A stretch of 64,000 bases of DNA from Lophium mytilinum (lineage: Eukaryota > Ascomycota > Dothideomycetes > Mytilinidiales > Mytilinidiaceae). The stretch spans positions 1,948,060-2,012,059 of the forward strand of contig MU004181.1 of the NCBI GenBank assembly GCA_010093605.1. The letters are read 5' to 3'. Positions 46,165 through 57,243 of this stretch are shown one piece after another. A program made the position numbers and the translations under genes. The notes under the pieces are model-generated. The model did no database searches. It saw only the letters and a list, made by a program, of their open reading frames with translations, and was not told the origin of the DNA. Position 1 is the stretch's first letter, and each line of letters opens with the position of its first letter.

Positions 46165-46860
46165 GCTGGGATGAGCTACTCTTTGCTTGACTGAAGACAT
46201 GCGACCAGGGGTACTCCTTACAGTGGCATGTAGAGGGCAAAATAGAAGCCTTAGTATATATATTTACATCTAACGAGCTGTAAGATCTCTAAATATCATT
46301 GTATACTCTATGTAGTAGAAATTAGGCTACCTTTTAGCTGACCGAAGATAGACTATCTAGGGCACTCTTTACAGTGGCATGTGAACGGCAAAAGAGAAGC
46401 CTTAGTAGATCTATTCAGCTCTAACGAGCTTTTAGAGCTCTGGGGACGATGGTAAACGCTATGCAATGGGAATGAGGCTACCTTTTGGCTGACTAAAACC
46501 TGCTACTTGACGTACTCCTTACAGTGGCATGTAGATGGCAAAAGAGGCCCTATAGTATATCTATTTATCTCTAACAAGCTTTAAAGCTCGAAGTACGATG
46601 CAAAACACCAAGCAGTGTCAATCGGGCTACTTTTTGCTTTACTTTTAGCTTGCTACTTGAGGTCCTCCTTACAGTGGTATTCGTGCGGCAAAAGAGGAGC
46701 CTAAGTATATCTGATTATGGCTGATGGACATTTCAATCTCAAACAATGATAGTAAACGCTATGCAGTGAAAACTGGACTACCTTTTGGCTGATGGAAGGT
46801 ATGCTACTTGACGTGCGCCTTACAGCGGCATCGATCCAGCAACAGTAGAGCCTAAGCTGA
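46165..46860 (+). repeat. Five-copy tandem array, about 150-bp unit
   Basis: The core CAGTGG (CAGCGG in the last copy) starts at 46221, 46372, 46522, 46672 and 46823, a period of 150-151 bp. Each copy has CTACCTTTT(G/A)GCTGA upstream of CTCCTTACAGTGGCAT and then GGCAAAAGAGGAGCCTTAGTATATCTATT. Sequence between cores has diverged far more than the spacing. No coding potential seen. Confidence 0.85.
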
Positions 46861-47072
46861 GGGATATCCGTGTGCCTAATCGCTGGCCTAATACTGTATA
46901 TAAAATTACATTACTTTTCCTGTTAGTAGGCACGGCTTGACTGCCCTTGGCTAGGCTAGCTAAAATTGGTCAAGATATCAATGTATGGAGGGTTTGAATT
47001 GAACACGGTTGCATTGTTAGGTTGTTCTAGGCTAATATGAAGAGAGATGCTGCAAACAAGCATAGTGAAAGC
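46861..47072. other. 3' flank of the F-box gene
   Basis: Unique sequence of about 210 bp, no feature. Confidence 0.4.
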
Positions 47073-48532
47073 CTAAAGCAGCCCGTCGCCCTTCCACTTA
47101 CGGAGACGCTCTTGGATCTCTTTACCCTTCAGGACCAACGTTGATGTAGTCATGTTCGCAGGCTCGCCGGGCAGATACTGGACCTCCTCCAGCTCAAGCT
47201 CGACCAACTGTGGCAATGCCACGATCTCTTCTACCAATGACAGAACATTTCCAGACACGAAGCAGCAATCGTAAATGCGAAGATGAGTTACAGTTTGCCG
47301 GTGCGCGTGCAAAAAGTTAATCATCTCGTCGACCAAGAAACGCACACCACCTCCTCCCAATGCGAGTTTCTTCAAGGCGCTGAAAGGGCCGAGAGGCAGG
47401 TGCACGGGGTCGCGAGCTGGCCTGCTGACAGGAACCCACTCAAGTGTCAGTTCCTCGCATCCCGCCTTTAGTCGATCGAATGAGTTTGAGGCGGATCGCA
47501 GATCGACATAGTGTCCGACTGCGTAGTGTACACGGCTGAGTTGGCGCGGACGCGGTTCGAGCGGGACGAAATCGCGGAACTTGAAATGCAGATGGCTTCC
47601 TCGAATCTCATCGAGAGCGATGTTGGTCCGTCCGAAGACGTAGGCGAAAGTCTCCGTCCCGCCGAATCCAACGCTGACGCCCTTCAAGTCCACTCCGGAG
47701 ATGGAGTCGCAGAGCCGGTTGAAGATGTAGGCGTGGCGTTGCACCCTAGCAGCAGTCACCGGGCCTCGACAGTCGGAGTATTGGCATCCGGTCAGCTCAT
47801 AGAGCCGCTTGGTCCCGCAGGCATTTGGCGTCGGCTTGCCCCACAAGCCGTCGTGTTTCCGGGGGTATGGGCATGGGTCTTCTTCAAGGTCCAGAAGCTT
47901 CAGGTTCGGGAAGCGAGCGAGGTAGGTGATCAGCAACGGGATGCCGAAGTCTTGCTTTACTAGCTCGAGCCCTTGGTCCCTCAACTTGAGGCGGTTCTGC
48001 ATCATCTCCGGGGTTTCACGCTGGGGAATGTCGATGGTACGGCCAGGATACTCCCGAGGAATTGTTGCGACAAGCTCGGGTCCGACAATAACTCGCTCGA
48101 CGTTCTTAGCGTACTGAGGATGCTTGGAGATATGGTCCATCATGGCCAAGCTGATGGGGTGGAGGGAGAATTTGATCGCGCGAAACCAATTTCGTCCGAA
48201 TGAGTACTGGGACTTGTCGCGCATCTCCTTGTTGGAGAGCCGCAAAGAAAAGATGTCGCGTACGTCGTTGATGTGGTCGCAGATGATGCTGAAAACTTCG
48301 GCTGGGATGTCGGAGATGGTGGTGGCCGTTGGCTTCTTGGGTTGGTTCAACTCTACATGCTTCTTCTTGACGGGTTCGGCGTTATCGTCGCCATCGTTCT
48401 TGCGCTTGCGCTTCCTTGTTGGGAGGTCAGCAATGATCTATACCGAGCAATGGATAGACAAGGAACTTACAGGACTCGGGAACGGGTATTGCTCGCAGAA
48501 GGCCCGTCGACTTGATGGAGTGTGATGTCCAT
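47073..48532 (-). CDS. F-box-like protein
   Basis: Predicted substrate receptor for SCF ubiquitin ligase. Exons 48532-48471 and 48414-47073 (56-nt intron, GTAAGT donor, AACAAG acceptor), 467 aa. Exon 1 is short (MDITLHQ...) and exon 2 opens with a basic KRKRKN cluster, a likely nuclear signal. The F-box lies at about residues 55-100: ISDIPAEVFSIICDHINDVRDIFSLRLSNKEMRD. The rest has leucine-rich segments (LKLLDLEEDPCPYP, LKKLALGGGGVRF, VTHLRIYDCCFVSG, LVELELEEVQYLPG) resembling irregular LRRs. Lineage-specific F-box families of this layout are common in Dothideomycetes. A continuous reading of exon 2 alone has no ATG at its start, which supports the intron. Confidence 0.78.
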
Positions 48533-49633
48533 GGATACGGTAGGCTGAGACAAAAATAACGACACCGCTGGATAGAGATTTCGGTGTTTTGGATGACAAG
48601 GTCCTTAACGGATCTCGAGACGCGGTGGGTGGTTGTGACGGTGGAAGTATGTACAGCTTTGAAGAGTGGGAATTGCAAAGAGCTTTTTGATGAGTGTGAA
48701 ACTTTGAAAAGATGCGTGAAAGAAGGCCTGCGCGGTGAAAGTTAAGTGTGCACGAAAAAATTGAAGTGGAACAATAGGACTTTGCTCTATTGTGAGCGCG
48801 AAATAGGCTTAGCTTAATCAGGGCGCGACCAATCACGCGACTTACTCCGCTGACATGTGCTACTTGGACCATCATTGCTGGAAATTTGGGATATTTACTC
48901 TTGAGAGAATTCTAATATCTTGTACGTGTAAAGGAAAAGGAACGGAGACTTTGGAGAACTGGAGAAATGCCATGGCCATCGCGCTTTCACGGCTGACAGT
49001 CACTGTGATATATAGCACCACAAGTTAATGCCGCGAACCGTGTTCAACGTGTTAGGTGGAATAAACTAAAGGAGACCGCCATTACGTGCTCTTCTAAATA
49101 CTTCGTACGTAGTATACTGGTCTTGTGCATAAGCGTATACTTATCGAAGAGAGCAACGCCCATCCGTTCAGATCTACAGTCGATAACGCCCGCCACAGTC
49201 TCTACCCAACGTGCAAAGAATGCACTATTCTCCAAGCTGGAGTGGAAATTCCATACTGCGTAAATCAGCTCGGGGACAAATCTAATGTGACGGAGGTATC
49301 GACATCGGAAATTTAAATTCCGGGCGCGATTCGATGGGCTGGTGAGGAACGCCGGTAAATAGGGGACTTGTACAGCATACTTGAATAGTGAGACACAAAG
49401 ATAGAGATTAGTCATAGAGCTATAGTTAGGGACGGTTCGATTTGGTTTCTTGAGAAGCAAAAGACGAAGTTGAGTTGGAAGAGGTTGAAGCGTCATGTGA
49501 TGATGACTTCCCGCCGTAATTCGTCCGCGGTTTCTAATCAGACCTCGCGCCACAGCCACTCCTACGTAAGCATCAATGATACTCCACTCTCCTTTAGAAG
49601 GCAGGCTTGAGTATTCCTACGCTCACAACCGAG
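48533..49633. other. Divergent intergenic region
   Basis: About 1.1 kb between the F-box and bZIP genes. A 171-codon minus-strand frame (49559-49044) has no domain or family resemblance and is left uncalled. Confidence 0.45.
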
Positions 49634-50592
49634 ATGGAGAATATGCCAATCGATGACAATCCGGCCGAAATCGATGCCGATGACTGGCACAGCGTCACGG
49701 ACGCTAAGAAAAGGAAGCAGATTCAAGACCGGCTAGCCCAGCGGGAAAGACGTAAGTAGTTGCCCTCATCTTCGTATATCACGAGAAGAACACAAGTCTT
49801 CTTTCTTTCCATCTTTGATTCTGAGCAAAGATTGAATCATTCTGCCGGGTTATTGATTTCTGGGGCTTCACGTCTATTAGGTAATCGTTAGACTGTTGAT
49901 GCTCAGAAATGGCGCCTGAAATGTATCATGTTGAGATACGAAGTGATGGTGCTGACTGGTTCTATTCTATTATAGGAAAACGACTGCGAGAAGCCAAAAG
50001 GAGTACGAAGCAAATATCTCCACCCCTTCAAATACAGTCAAGCATTAGCGCGCAAGCTGACGACATCGCCCAACCTTCCTCGGAGTTTGCCTTTCATCCT
50101 TTTTCGTTTGACGCTTTCGAGCATGCGCCCTGTTCGAGACGAATAACGGGGCCGCTCTTGTCGTTAGACTCGCCGCAATTTTCGTCATTCTGCTCTCCTT
50201 CCATCCAACAGACCCCAAATCTGAGCTATGAGCTTCCTTATGCGCTCCCTCTGTCTAGCGCATTGCTCATCAACGGCCGGATTCTTGGTTTACGGTGTGG
50301 TATAGACGGATTGTCTAAGTCTTTACCTGCTTCGCCGGAAGTCCCTTTTCCACTGCAACCCACGACAACCCAATTGACTATTGTACATTTCAGGGCAATC
50401 GACCGAGTCCCATTCTTCAAGATGCGAGACAATTTTATCCTTATGAGCGACGTTATCGACGAAGAGGAGCTAATAGGCGACTTATTTCTTATGCCCGGCT
50501 TTACTATCGCTCCCGGTGGCGTGTCCTGGGATCCTGAAGCTTGGAGAATCGAAAAACCCTTTGCGGACAAATGGGGCATTTTGTTTTATTGA
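49634..50592 (+). CDS. bZIP/DUF3425-type transcription factor-like protein
   Basis: Fungal bZIP-like regulator with the DUF3425 C-terminal domain, 244 aa. Exons 49634-49751 and 49976-50592; the 224-nt intron has a GTAAGT donor and splits the basic region. Basic region at residues 25-46: KKRKQIQDRLAQRERRKRLREAK. Relatives have IQNRLAQR-(A/x)-Y-RRR; here the otherwise invariant Asn is D32. DUF3425 is recognisable from FPLQPTTTQLTIVHFRAIDRVPFFKMRDN, IDEEELIGDLF and WDPEAWRIEKPFADKWG. No leucine zipper is obvious. The D substitution may weaken DNA binding. Confidence 0.82.
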
Positions 50593-51062
50593 TATTCTGG
50601 TTGTGAAAAGGATCAAATGTTCATGCTATTTGAGACCGGCCAGTGATTGCAGTTTGGGAGGTACTCAACGGGCGCATATTTGAACGGGTCACCACTTCGA
50701 GATTACCTTGCGACTTCCTAGGGATTGAGAAGTGATGGAGGTATCTTTGGGAAGAGATAAAACGTGCCCTACTGAAGTCATTTTGGGCATTCAGTCGGGA
50801 AGAGAGCTTGTTTCAGATCTAGCTATTATCAACCGTCATTGGCAATAGCTTACCAAGCCAACACTCCCCTGATTCGGCGTTTCCCTTTTTCTATCATTTG
50901 ATTTCGATTCAAGCTCCCGTGAAAACGCCTGCTCATAAGAGCTGCCTGTTCTATCACATCTTACGGGGGATACGCAAAATCTTGCATTGCGAAGTGTCGA
51001 GCTTCGCAATTCATCGTCCTGGACCTTCTTCTCGGGATATCTACTCGGGCTGTCTGACGGAC
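50593..51062. other. Convergent intergenic region
   Basis: About 470 bp, 3' flanks of the bZIP and hydrolase genes; nothing recognised. Confidence 0.4.
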
Positions 51063-51929
51063 TTAGTGCTTCCCCGCCACACCCAGTATCCAGTCAACCA
51101 CTTCCTGCGGCTTACTGATCATCGGGCAATGTCCAGCTTTTATATACGTCACATCCACCTTCTTGCCGCTTTCCTTCTCAATCAACTCTATTCCCGCTTT
51201 CTGCTTATGCGCTGGAATGCACAGATCTCCTTCACAGAGCAGATATGACACCGGGATCGTCTTATATCCGGCGTGTGTCAATTCGTTGGTAAAGCTGACA
51301 GCTGAGTGCAGAGGGAACTTCTTGATCCAGATCTCACCTTCCTCCTTAGAAATGTCCGAGAAGGTGACTGCCGCAGACCGTGAAACATCCACATGGTGCA
51401 TCCAGCCCTGTTCCTGTTGGGTGTCAACGGTATGAACAAGACGAGCGAGGGGAAAACCTACGTCTATCCTGAAATCAAGCTGCTGATTCTTGGGTAAGTC
51501 CGCGAGTACACTCATCGCGGCAGTTCCTACAGCTGGCACCAACGACGTGATATATGCAATCCTAACAATTCCTCCACTTTTGCCTTTTTCATGCCGTTCT
51601 TCTTTGCTAAGGCCCTTCGTGCTTTGCGTCGCCGGGACGCCTCCGTAAGAGTGTGTGATCAGTATCACGTCTTTCCCCTCGTCTGCAAGCTTTTCGACCT
51701 CGTTGGCAATGAGGGCAGCATCGTCGAACATGGAGGGTGAACTTCCTTTCCTACCAGCACCAGCCTCGAGGCCAACGCTTGGCATGTGTAAACCGCGGAT
51801 GTCGTAGCCTTTAGCTTTTACTGGATCTACTACCGAGTCATAGAACTCCGGGAGTGCAGAAGCGCCGGGAATGAGTAGGATCGAGGGTCTGGACATGTTG
51901 GCGAGTGTGAGAAATAGTTTAAACGACAA
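51063..51929 (-). CDS. Alpha/beta-hydrolase (salicylate-esterase/MES-like type)
   Basis: Small cytosolic alpha/beta-hydrolase of the AB_hydrolase_1/6 type, 288 aa, or 277 aa if the second Met at 51896 (MSRPSILLIPG) is the start; the latter fits the fold better because the beta strand and oxyanion motif follow at once. Visible: LLIPGASALPEFYDSVV, nucleophile elbow ITHSYGGVPA (Ser of HSYGG), acid residue in LLCEGDLCIP, and catalytic His in KAGHCPMISKPQEVVDWI. Relatives act on small esters or lactones; the substrate is unknown. It is distant from the cluster at the left end. Confidence 0.85.
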   Translation of the reverse strand: MSFKLFLTLANMSRPSILLIPGASALPEFYDSVVDPVKAKGYDIRGLHMPSVGLEAGAGRKGSSPSMFDDAALIANEVEKLADEGKDVILITHSYGGVPATQSTKGLSKEERHEKGKSGGIVRIAYITSLVPAVGTAAMSVLADLPKNQQLDFRIDVGFPLARLVHTVDTQQEQGWMHHVDVSRSAAVTFSDISKEEGEIWIKKFPLHSAVSFTNELTHAGYKTIPVSYLLCEGDLCIPAHKQKAGIELIEKESGKKVDVTYIKAGHCPMISKPQEVVDWILGVAGKH

Positions 51930-53804
51930 GACCGTCTAAGAATAAACAAGTTCCTTGCTCAAGTGCCGTTCAGAGTTGGCGAACGGGCTTTTGATTCTTG
52001 AGTAGAAGCTTGAGGCGGAATGATGAATGTAGAACTACACACTGAAGCGCGCCCGTCTCTCTATTTATGTATTCATGAAACCCTTTTCTCGGCTGATGAA
52101 TGGCTGTAGATCTCTGAATCTGGAATCATCTTCTGACCTACTGTACCCATAAGACATCGTTCTGACTGTCATAAAAGCGGGGTACGGCTTTTTATCTACT
52201 GACGAATGTATACACCCTTGCTTTCGGCGAATGAACTGCTAGCTGCCTGTAATTCTAATTAGCGGATAGGTTTCTGACGGTCAGAAAAGCGGGGACGCGA
52301 CATAAATCCGCATAGTGTGATGATAAATGCGTTTAGTCGAGTCAATCCTCGGAACACGGGGATCGCTGAGCTGGCGAATTTAACGAAGGACGAACTATAA
52401 CGCCTAGGAAATTGTTTTGATACTCCACCCTTTTTCCGAGCAGGATCTTCGATTTGTGAGGTCTCTATGCTTACTTAACGTCTTTACTTGGGATCTTGCT
52501 GCGGACGAATATAGCCGCATTGGAATTTCTTGAGACGGCGTGAGTGACCCCCATAGGCTCTTACAACTGCAAATGCTATCTGAGGGTTGATATAGGGGAC
52601 ATTAGATTGCCTTTTGACCTAGCTGATACGTGCTCGTCAGGGCGCTCCTTACAGTGGTGCTGAGCGAGCAAGACTAGAGCCGGAGCGCTTTAATATCCGA
52701 TTACCCTTCCAAGCTATAGGAGTCTAGAGACTATGACTTCGTCGCGTTCAACCAATACATCGTAAATGGCTTGTCTGCGCATGATCTCAAGCTTATGACC
52801 AATGAGCGTAGAGATTTCAATCCTTCAGATTACTCGTTTGGGTAACTACCCTTTGAGAGTACCCGTCTTACTCGGCCCAAGACCTCCCCTTATACTTTAC
52901 AACCCACTTCACCGTATATGTGATATAGTTCAAGAGATTTAGCTTTTGCCTGAAGCACAGACTACCAACCTCTCCGCTTTGCAAGTCCTACGACTATCCT
53001 TTCTCCAAGTCCTCCCTTCCACGCCATCCTCAAAGAACGTCTAGCTAATCACTAACACCCCTGAATGCTGCTAGTTGACGAGAGTAGTACCGCTCTGGAA
53101 GAAGGCGTTTGAAACACTTCGGCTGGTCTTGCGCATGCGGCCTTCCGCGATTCGAGCATGTTCAACTGGATATCTGGCTTGCTTCTTGGGGCGGTCGCAA
53201 TCCAGCCACATGTGATATGATCACATTTTTGGTTTTCCATAGATCAAATAAAAAGCTGTTTGGAAATAGAACACAAATGCAATAACGATTGCGAGGGAGG
53301 AGCAGTGAGCGATGCATACGGTAGGCACGTTTCTCCTTGAATATCCCTTCTATCTTTCCCGACTCTTCTCTCTCTCCATCAAGCATCATCTTCACCACGA
53401 GTATCAGCTCTTACCGCCGCCCTCTATTCAGTAAATGTAACCTCAAATAACAGCCACTTCACTTCGTTACGATCGGATACTTGTTATCATTCATCCTTGC
53501 ACTCTTAGAAACAGCGCCGTCTACGAGCCTGTGGCGGAGGAAGCCTAAGGATTTGCGGACACTCTCGTGGGTAACATCTTCCTCTAACACTCCCAACTCA
53601 CCCAGTGAGTTGCATTTACGTTCCATGTTTAAAGTAGGACTAATTCTGGCTGGTGAGATTGCACTCCACTTCGACACTACCGCCAACGTATACACGCGGA
53701 GAAACACACCTGCGTTGGGCGCCTCGCAACTTTTCCAAGTAACAGGTTTTGCGGTGCCCTCGGTATCGAATACACCCAGCTGCTCACTACACCAACGCGT
53801 CGAC
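51930..53804. other. Gene-poor region with one dispersed-repeat copy
   Basis: About 1.9 kb with no convincing gene. It contains one copy of the dispersed GCTCCTTACAGTGG repeat near 52600-52680. A plus-strand open frame from 53481 that runs into the next gene is judged to be its leader. Confidence 0.45.
52603..52690 (+). repeat. Dispersed repeat copy (GCTCCTTACAGTGG core)
   Basis: GATTGCCTTTTGACCTAGCTG followed about 20 bp later by GCGCTCCTTACAGTGGTG and GAGCAAGACTAGAGCC, the same order as in the 150-bp array and in the inverted copies near 56 kb and 63.4 kb. Confidence 0.65.
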
Positions 53805-54494
53805 ATGGCTAAGTATAAGACCGGAGGTAGAGGGAAGTGGACAAATGAGGCGGCGAGGAAGGAGCGAGCGGAGAAGAGAATGCAGCAGAAGATAAAACAG
53901 CGACAGCAACAAGAGAGCAAGCGGGAAGCGAAGAGCGACTGCGATGAAGAAGAGGATTCTCTCTCTAAGCGCACAAACGTACCCAAAGAAGCATACACTC
54001 ATGACAGCTTCACGGAAGGTGAGATGGACGAGGTTGTATTAAGCGTCTTTCTGAACCGTTCTTGACCAGATCCAGCCGCCATTCAAAACCAACTTCTTTC
54101 AGAGGAGACGACTACTAGAGACGCTGGAACGAGGGCGCTCGAACGAGGCATACCAACGGATACACATACTCCAACAAGACCCTATCCACCAGGCAGCAGA
54201 CCCGAAACTCTCTCAGCGATCCAGGGCTTCGAGGCTATTCTCGTGACGTACGAAACGAGCTTGGTATCCAAAGACGCGGCGATTCAGCGGTTGGAGGACC
54301 GGAACAAAGTTTTGGAAGTTGTTGTCAAGGAGACTTTCATGGCTCTCAAAGTTGTCGAGACATTGAAAGAAAAATACGTTCGGAATCTGAACGAGCAAGT
54401 CGAAACACTCGAGAAGTGTATCCATGATCTGACGGAAGTGGCGTGCAGCGAAATAGTGGTTGGCCCATGGGTTGCCACCAGCCCTTCAAGATAA
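53805..54494 (+). CDS. Hypothetical coiled-coil protein
   Basis: Unknown function. Exons 53805-54018 and 54070-54494 (51-nt intron, GTGAGA donor), 212 aa. The first 70 residues are very basic and Gln/Glu-rich (MAKYKTGGRGKWTNEAARKERAEKRMQQKIKQRQQQ), followed by an acidic patch. The second exon contains a predicted coiled coil from about residue 130 (SLVSKDAAIQRLEDRNKVLEVVVKETFMALKVVETLKEKYVRNLNEQVETLEKC, given here by its heptad-like leucines). The start at 53805 is preferred because the in-frame extension to 53481 lacks protein-like composition. No homologue recognised. Confidence 0.55.
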
Positions 54495-54935
54495 ACATGG
54501 ACTAAATTGCATTCTTCCAGCTGGTGCGAGCTTCATCAAATTTGGCGCTGTGTTTGAACGCAACCATTTTACTCCATGTAATTGTTCAGGAGGCTCCTAG
54601 TATCCATACTTTCGATCGCCTATCCGTGGGACCTGTTCAGGATTGAACACCTACTCATACAAAAGAGAAGGAAAACGATTATCCATCTTCAGAATGCAGC
54701 CATCGAAGTTGCTCGGATATACTTGACTAGGCACCCTGTAATCCCCTGTCCCCTTCAGTCCCCCTGGCCCCCCTCACCTGTTCTGCCCAAGGACTTAACT
54801 TGTCATTCAAGTATCGCGGGCAATACGGCTATTTACGACGCAGACTAAGTCCATACAGAAGGTAAACATTGCCGAAACGACCCCTCGTGTGCGGTTTAGG
54901 GCAGCTTTCTAATCTACATTATTTTGCGCACCACT
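54495..54935. other. Intergenic region
   Basis: No gene recognised. Confidence 0.4.
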
Positions 54936-55480
54936 TTACTCAAAGGAATGGTCTTTGAGGTCAAGAATGAGGTAATTGGAACGACCATTAGAGACTGGAA
55001 AGTTAAAGGAACCACAAGGAAGCCAGGACTTGCCCCTTCTTCTCCCCATCCACCCCAGCCGCCTTCGCATCGCCCTTCTTGTCCAACGTCTCTGCGTCCA
55101 AGGCGCACTCTTTTCAACTTGAGCCTGCATCGCCTCCTTCCTCTTTACATCCGTTTTCCAGCCGCGGATCTTCCTTTGTGCTTCTCTCATCTTGGCAAAG
55201 TTCTCCCCGGCCTCTTTCGCCTTCTCTGCTGCTTACTTCGTCAACTCGATGAACTTCACTTCGGCTGCCGTCGTTAGCTTCTGCTGCAGACTTAGATCCT
55301 CTCTGTACAGCTTGATCTTTCCACCGTGGATCGTTGCCTTCAGTCCCAGCTCATAGACCTGCTTTTACAGCTTCTGGGTAACCTCGTCGACGTCGGACTG
55401 CACCTCCGGCCTGATGATCTGGGTTTTGCGAATTCCATTCTCCCGGCCGCCGCCGCGGAGGTAATCAGCGGAGGAAAATA
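54936..55480 (-). pseudogene. Decayed coiled-coil protein gene
   Basis: One minus-strand frame reads as a charged helical protein: IRKTQIIRPEVQSDVDEV, KQVYELGLKATIHGGKIKLY, KFIELTK, then AAEKAKEAGENFAKMREAQ. It is interrupted by in-frame TAA at 55367-55365 and 55235-55233. Both fit CAA (Gln) to TAA, a C-to-T change in a CpA context as RIP produces. The flanking peptide is continuous across both stops, so a once-functional gene is likely. Family unknown; ends not defined. Confidence 0.5.
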
Positions 55481-57243
55481 TCGGCCCCATTATCAGTACA
55501 ACAATGGAATATGCAGATGTCATGAAAGCTTGCTTACAATGAAGAGCGGTCCTTGCTGAGTAAGGGAAAGATGTTAGAATAAGATACGAAGTCGGTGAGT
55601 TGAAGTCAGACGGGTGATCATGGAAGGAGTCTGTGATTCTGTTCTCTTTTCTTTTCTTTCTTCTGTTTGTTCCGCTCTCCCGTAAGTGCATAAAGCGAGG
55701 CGTTTCTGCCCCTCTACGGACGGGTTGGCATTATACGCAGGCCTAACGAGGAGTTGGAGACTCACGGCTGCATGACAGGACTTGTACGTATAAACCGAAT
55801 TCTCCTTCCTTCATTAGAGGCCTTCCTTTAGATACTCACAATAATACATATATCAAGATAAGTATTGTGCCTTTGTTTTTTGTCACAAACTAGACCTTAT
55901 TCATAGCCGTAGCACCTATATAGGCTAGAAGAACAGGCACTCGGCTATAAAGCGGGTTGACTTCTAATTCTACTCCCTTGACACCACTGTGAGGAGCAGC
56001 CTAACGAGCATGTGGCTTATAAGTCAAAAGGGTAGTGTATTATCTAGTGCAATGACTTTTACCTCCAATTGAGATCTTCACACCTACATAGGGGCTCCCT
56101 GATGAATGATAAGCAAAAGACCAGACTTGGATCTTAGGGAAAGGAAGAAGGTTGATGAATGCAGCCCCCCTTAACTCCAATTTGCACGCTCCACCCCACC
56201 GTAAGGAGTGGCGTAAGCGGCAGGCTAAGAAGGCAGTCTAATATCAACTACAGAAACCTTCAGACCGTGTTGAGAATCTGAGAAGCGCGATGTATGGATA
56301 TCTCACTGCTGGGGGTTTCCCCTTTCGCGATCTAGACCTCTGTACGAAGTAGCCCATCTAGCCTATAGCCCGCAAGTCAAGCGGCAGTCTGATCCTCCAT
56401 GCATTGTTGTTTAGGCCACATCTCAAGTCTTCCAGATTTCATCAAATGGATATCCTGCTGCTGAAACTCCAATCTTACTCGGTGGACACCGCTGTCAAGA
56501 GCAGTCCCGCTAAGAGGTACCTAACTGGTCAAAAGGTAGGCTGAATTTGACTGAACGAGGATATAGATATGGAGCAACATGGGTATCACGCTCGCTCGCT
56601 TGACGATGCCATGGGGACTGACCCAACTAAGAAGTACCTGGCTTTATTGTATTGAGTCTTCCCTTCTCATTTGACGGCGATGTATGTGGCAGTCCAGTTG
56701 GCCAAATGCCAATTATCCAATATCCATTCTAACGCTCACTGCATCAACCCTTCCATCATGGCCAGTCCTGAAAAGCCATTGTTGTTTCTCTATATGAGGA
56801 GGCGCCAGCGTAATCTTCGGGGAGATTGAACTTGGTTCCATGGTAGACGTTTGCGCGATCCTTGGGAGGCTTATTTGGACCTCTGGTTTCTGTTCAAACC
56901 CATCTCCTTCTGATACGCCATTGATGCCCCAGTTTATAGAATCTAAGGACGGCCGACGGGGTTGGTGGCCGCGAAGCTGAGGGCGCATGGCAGTGTTCGT
57001 TTGAGGCATCTCTATATCGTTGATCGCAGTACCTTCGTAAGAGAGGACAGCGCGATGCGCGACTAGCAGCTGTCACTATCGGCGCTGAAGAGTTCTGCCT
57101 TCTGGGCGCGCATTTCGAATGAAGCGGCGAGCGCTCCTTCCGCCTTTCCCCAAACCTTGTGACAACCTCACTTCAAGACCACCGCCCTGCTTCCTCTTCC
57201 ACCATTACCACCTTGCCTGCAGCGCTTTGGCCCAACAGCCACC
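55481..57243. other. Gene-poor, repeat-bearing region
   Basis: About 1.8 kb with at least three inverted-orientation copies of the dispersed repeat (cores near 55984, 56197 and 56486) and no convincing gene. A minus-strand frame at 57009-56713 is unsupported. Confidence 0.5.
55955..56545 (-). repeat. Cluster of dispersed-repeat copies
   Basis: CCACTGTGAGGAGC at 55984-55997, CCACCGTAAGGAGTG at about 56197-56210 and CCGCTGTCAAGAGCA at about 56488-56502 are minus-strand versions of the core. Each is followed by CTAAGAGG/CTAACGAG and then GTCAAAAGG(G/T)AG, the complement of CTACCTTTTGAC. Spacing is irregular (213 and about 290 bp). Confidence 0.65.

Noticed and set aside
46165-46860. The roughly 150-bp array as a CRISPR-like array
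   Set aside because: Units are diverged throughout with no conserved short repeat plus unique spacer pattern, and the genome is eukaryotic.
49044-49559. 171-codon minus-strand frame
   Set aside because: No recognisable motif and no splice-extended partner; lies in a divergent promoter region.
53481-53804. N-terminal extension of the coiled-coil protein
   Set aside because: In frame, but the composition changes abruptly and lacks protein-like pattern; the Met at 53805 starts the charged helical protein.
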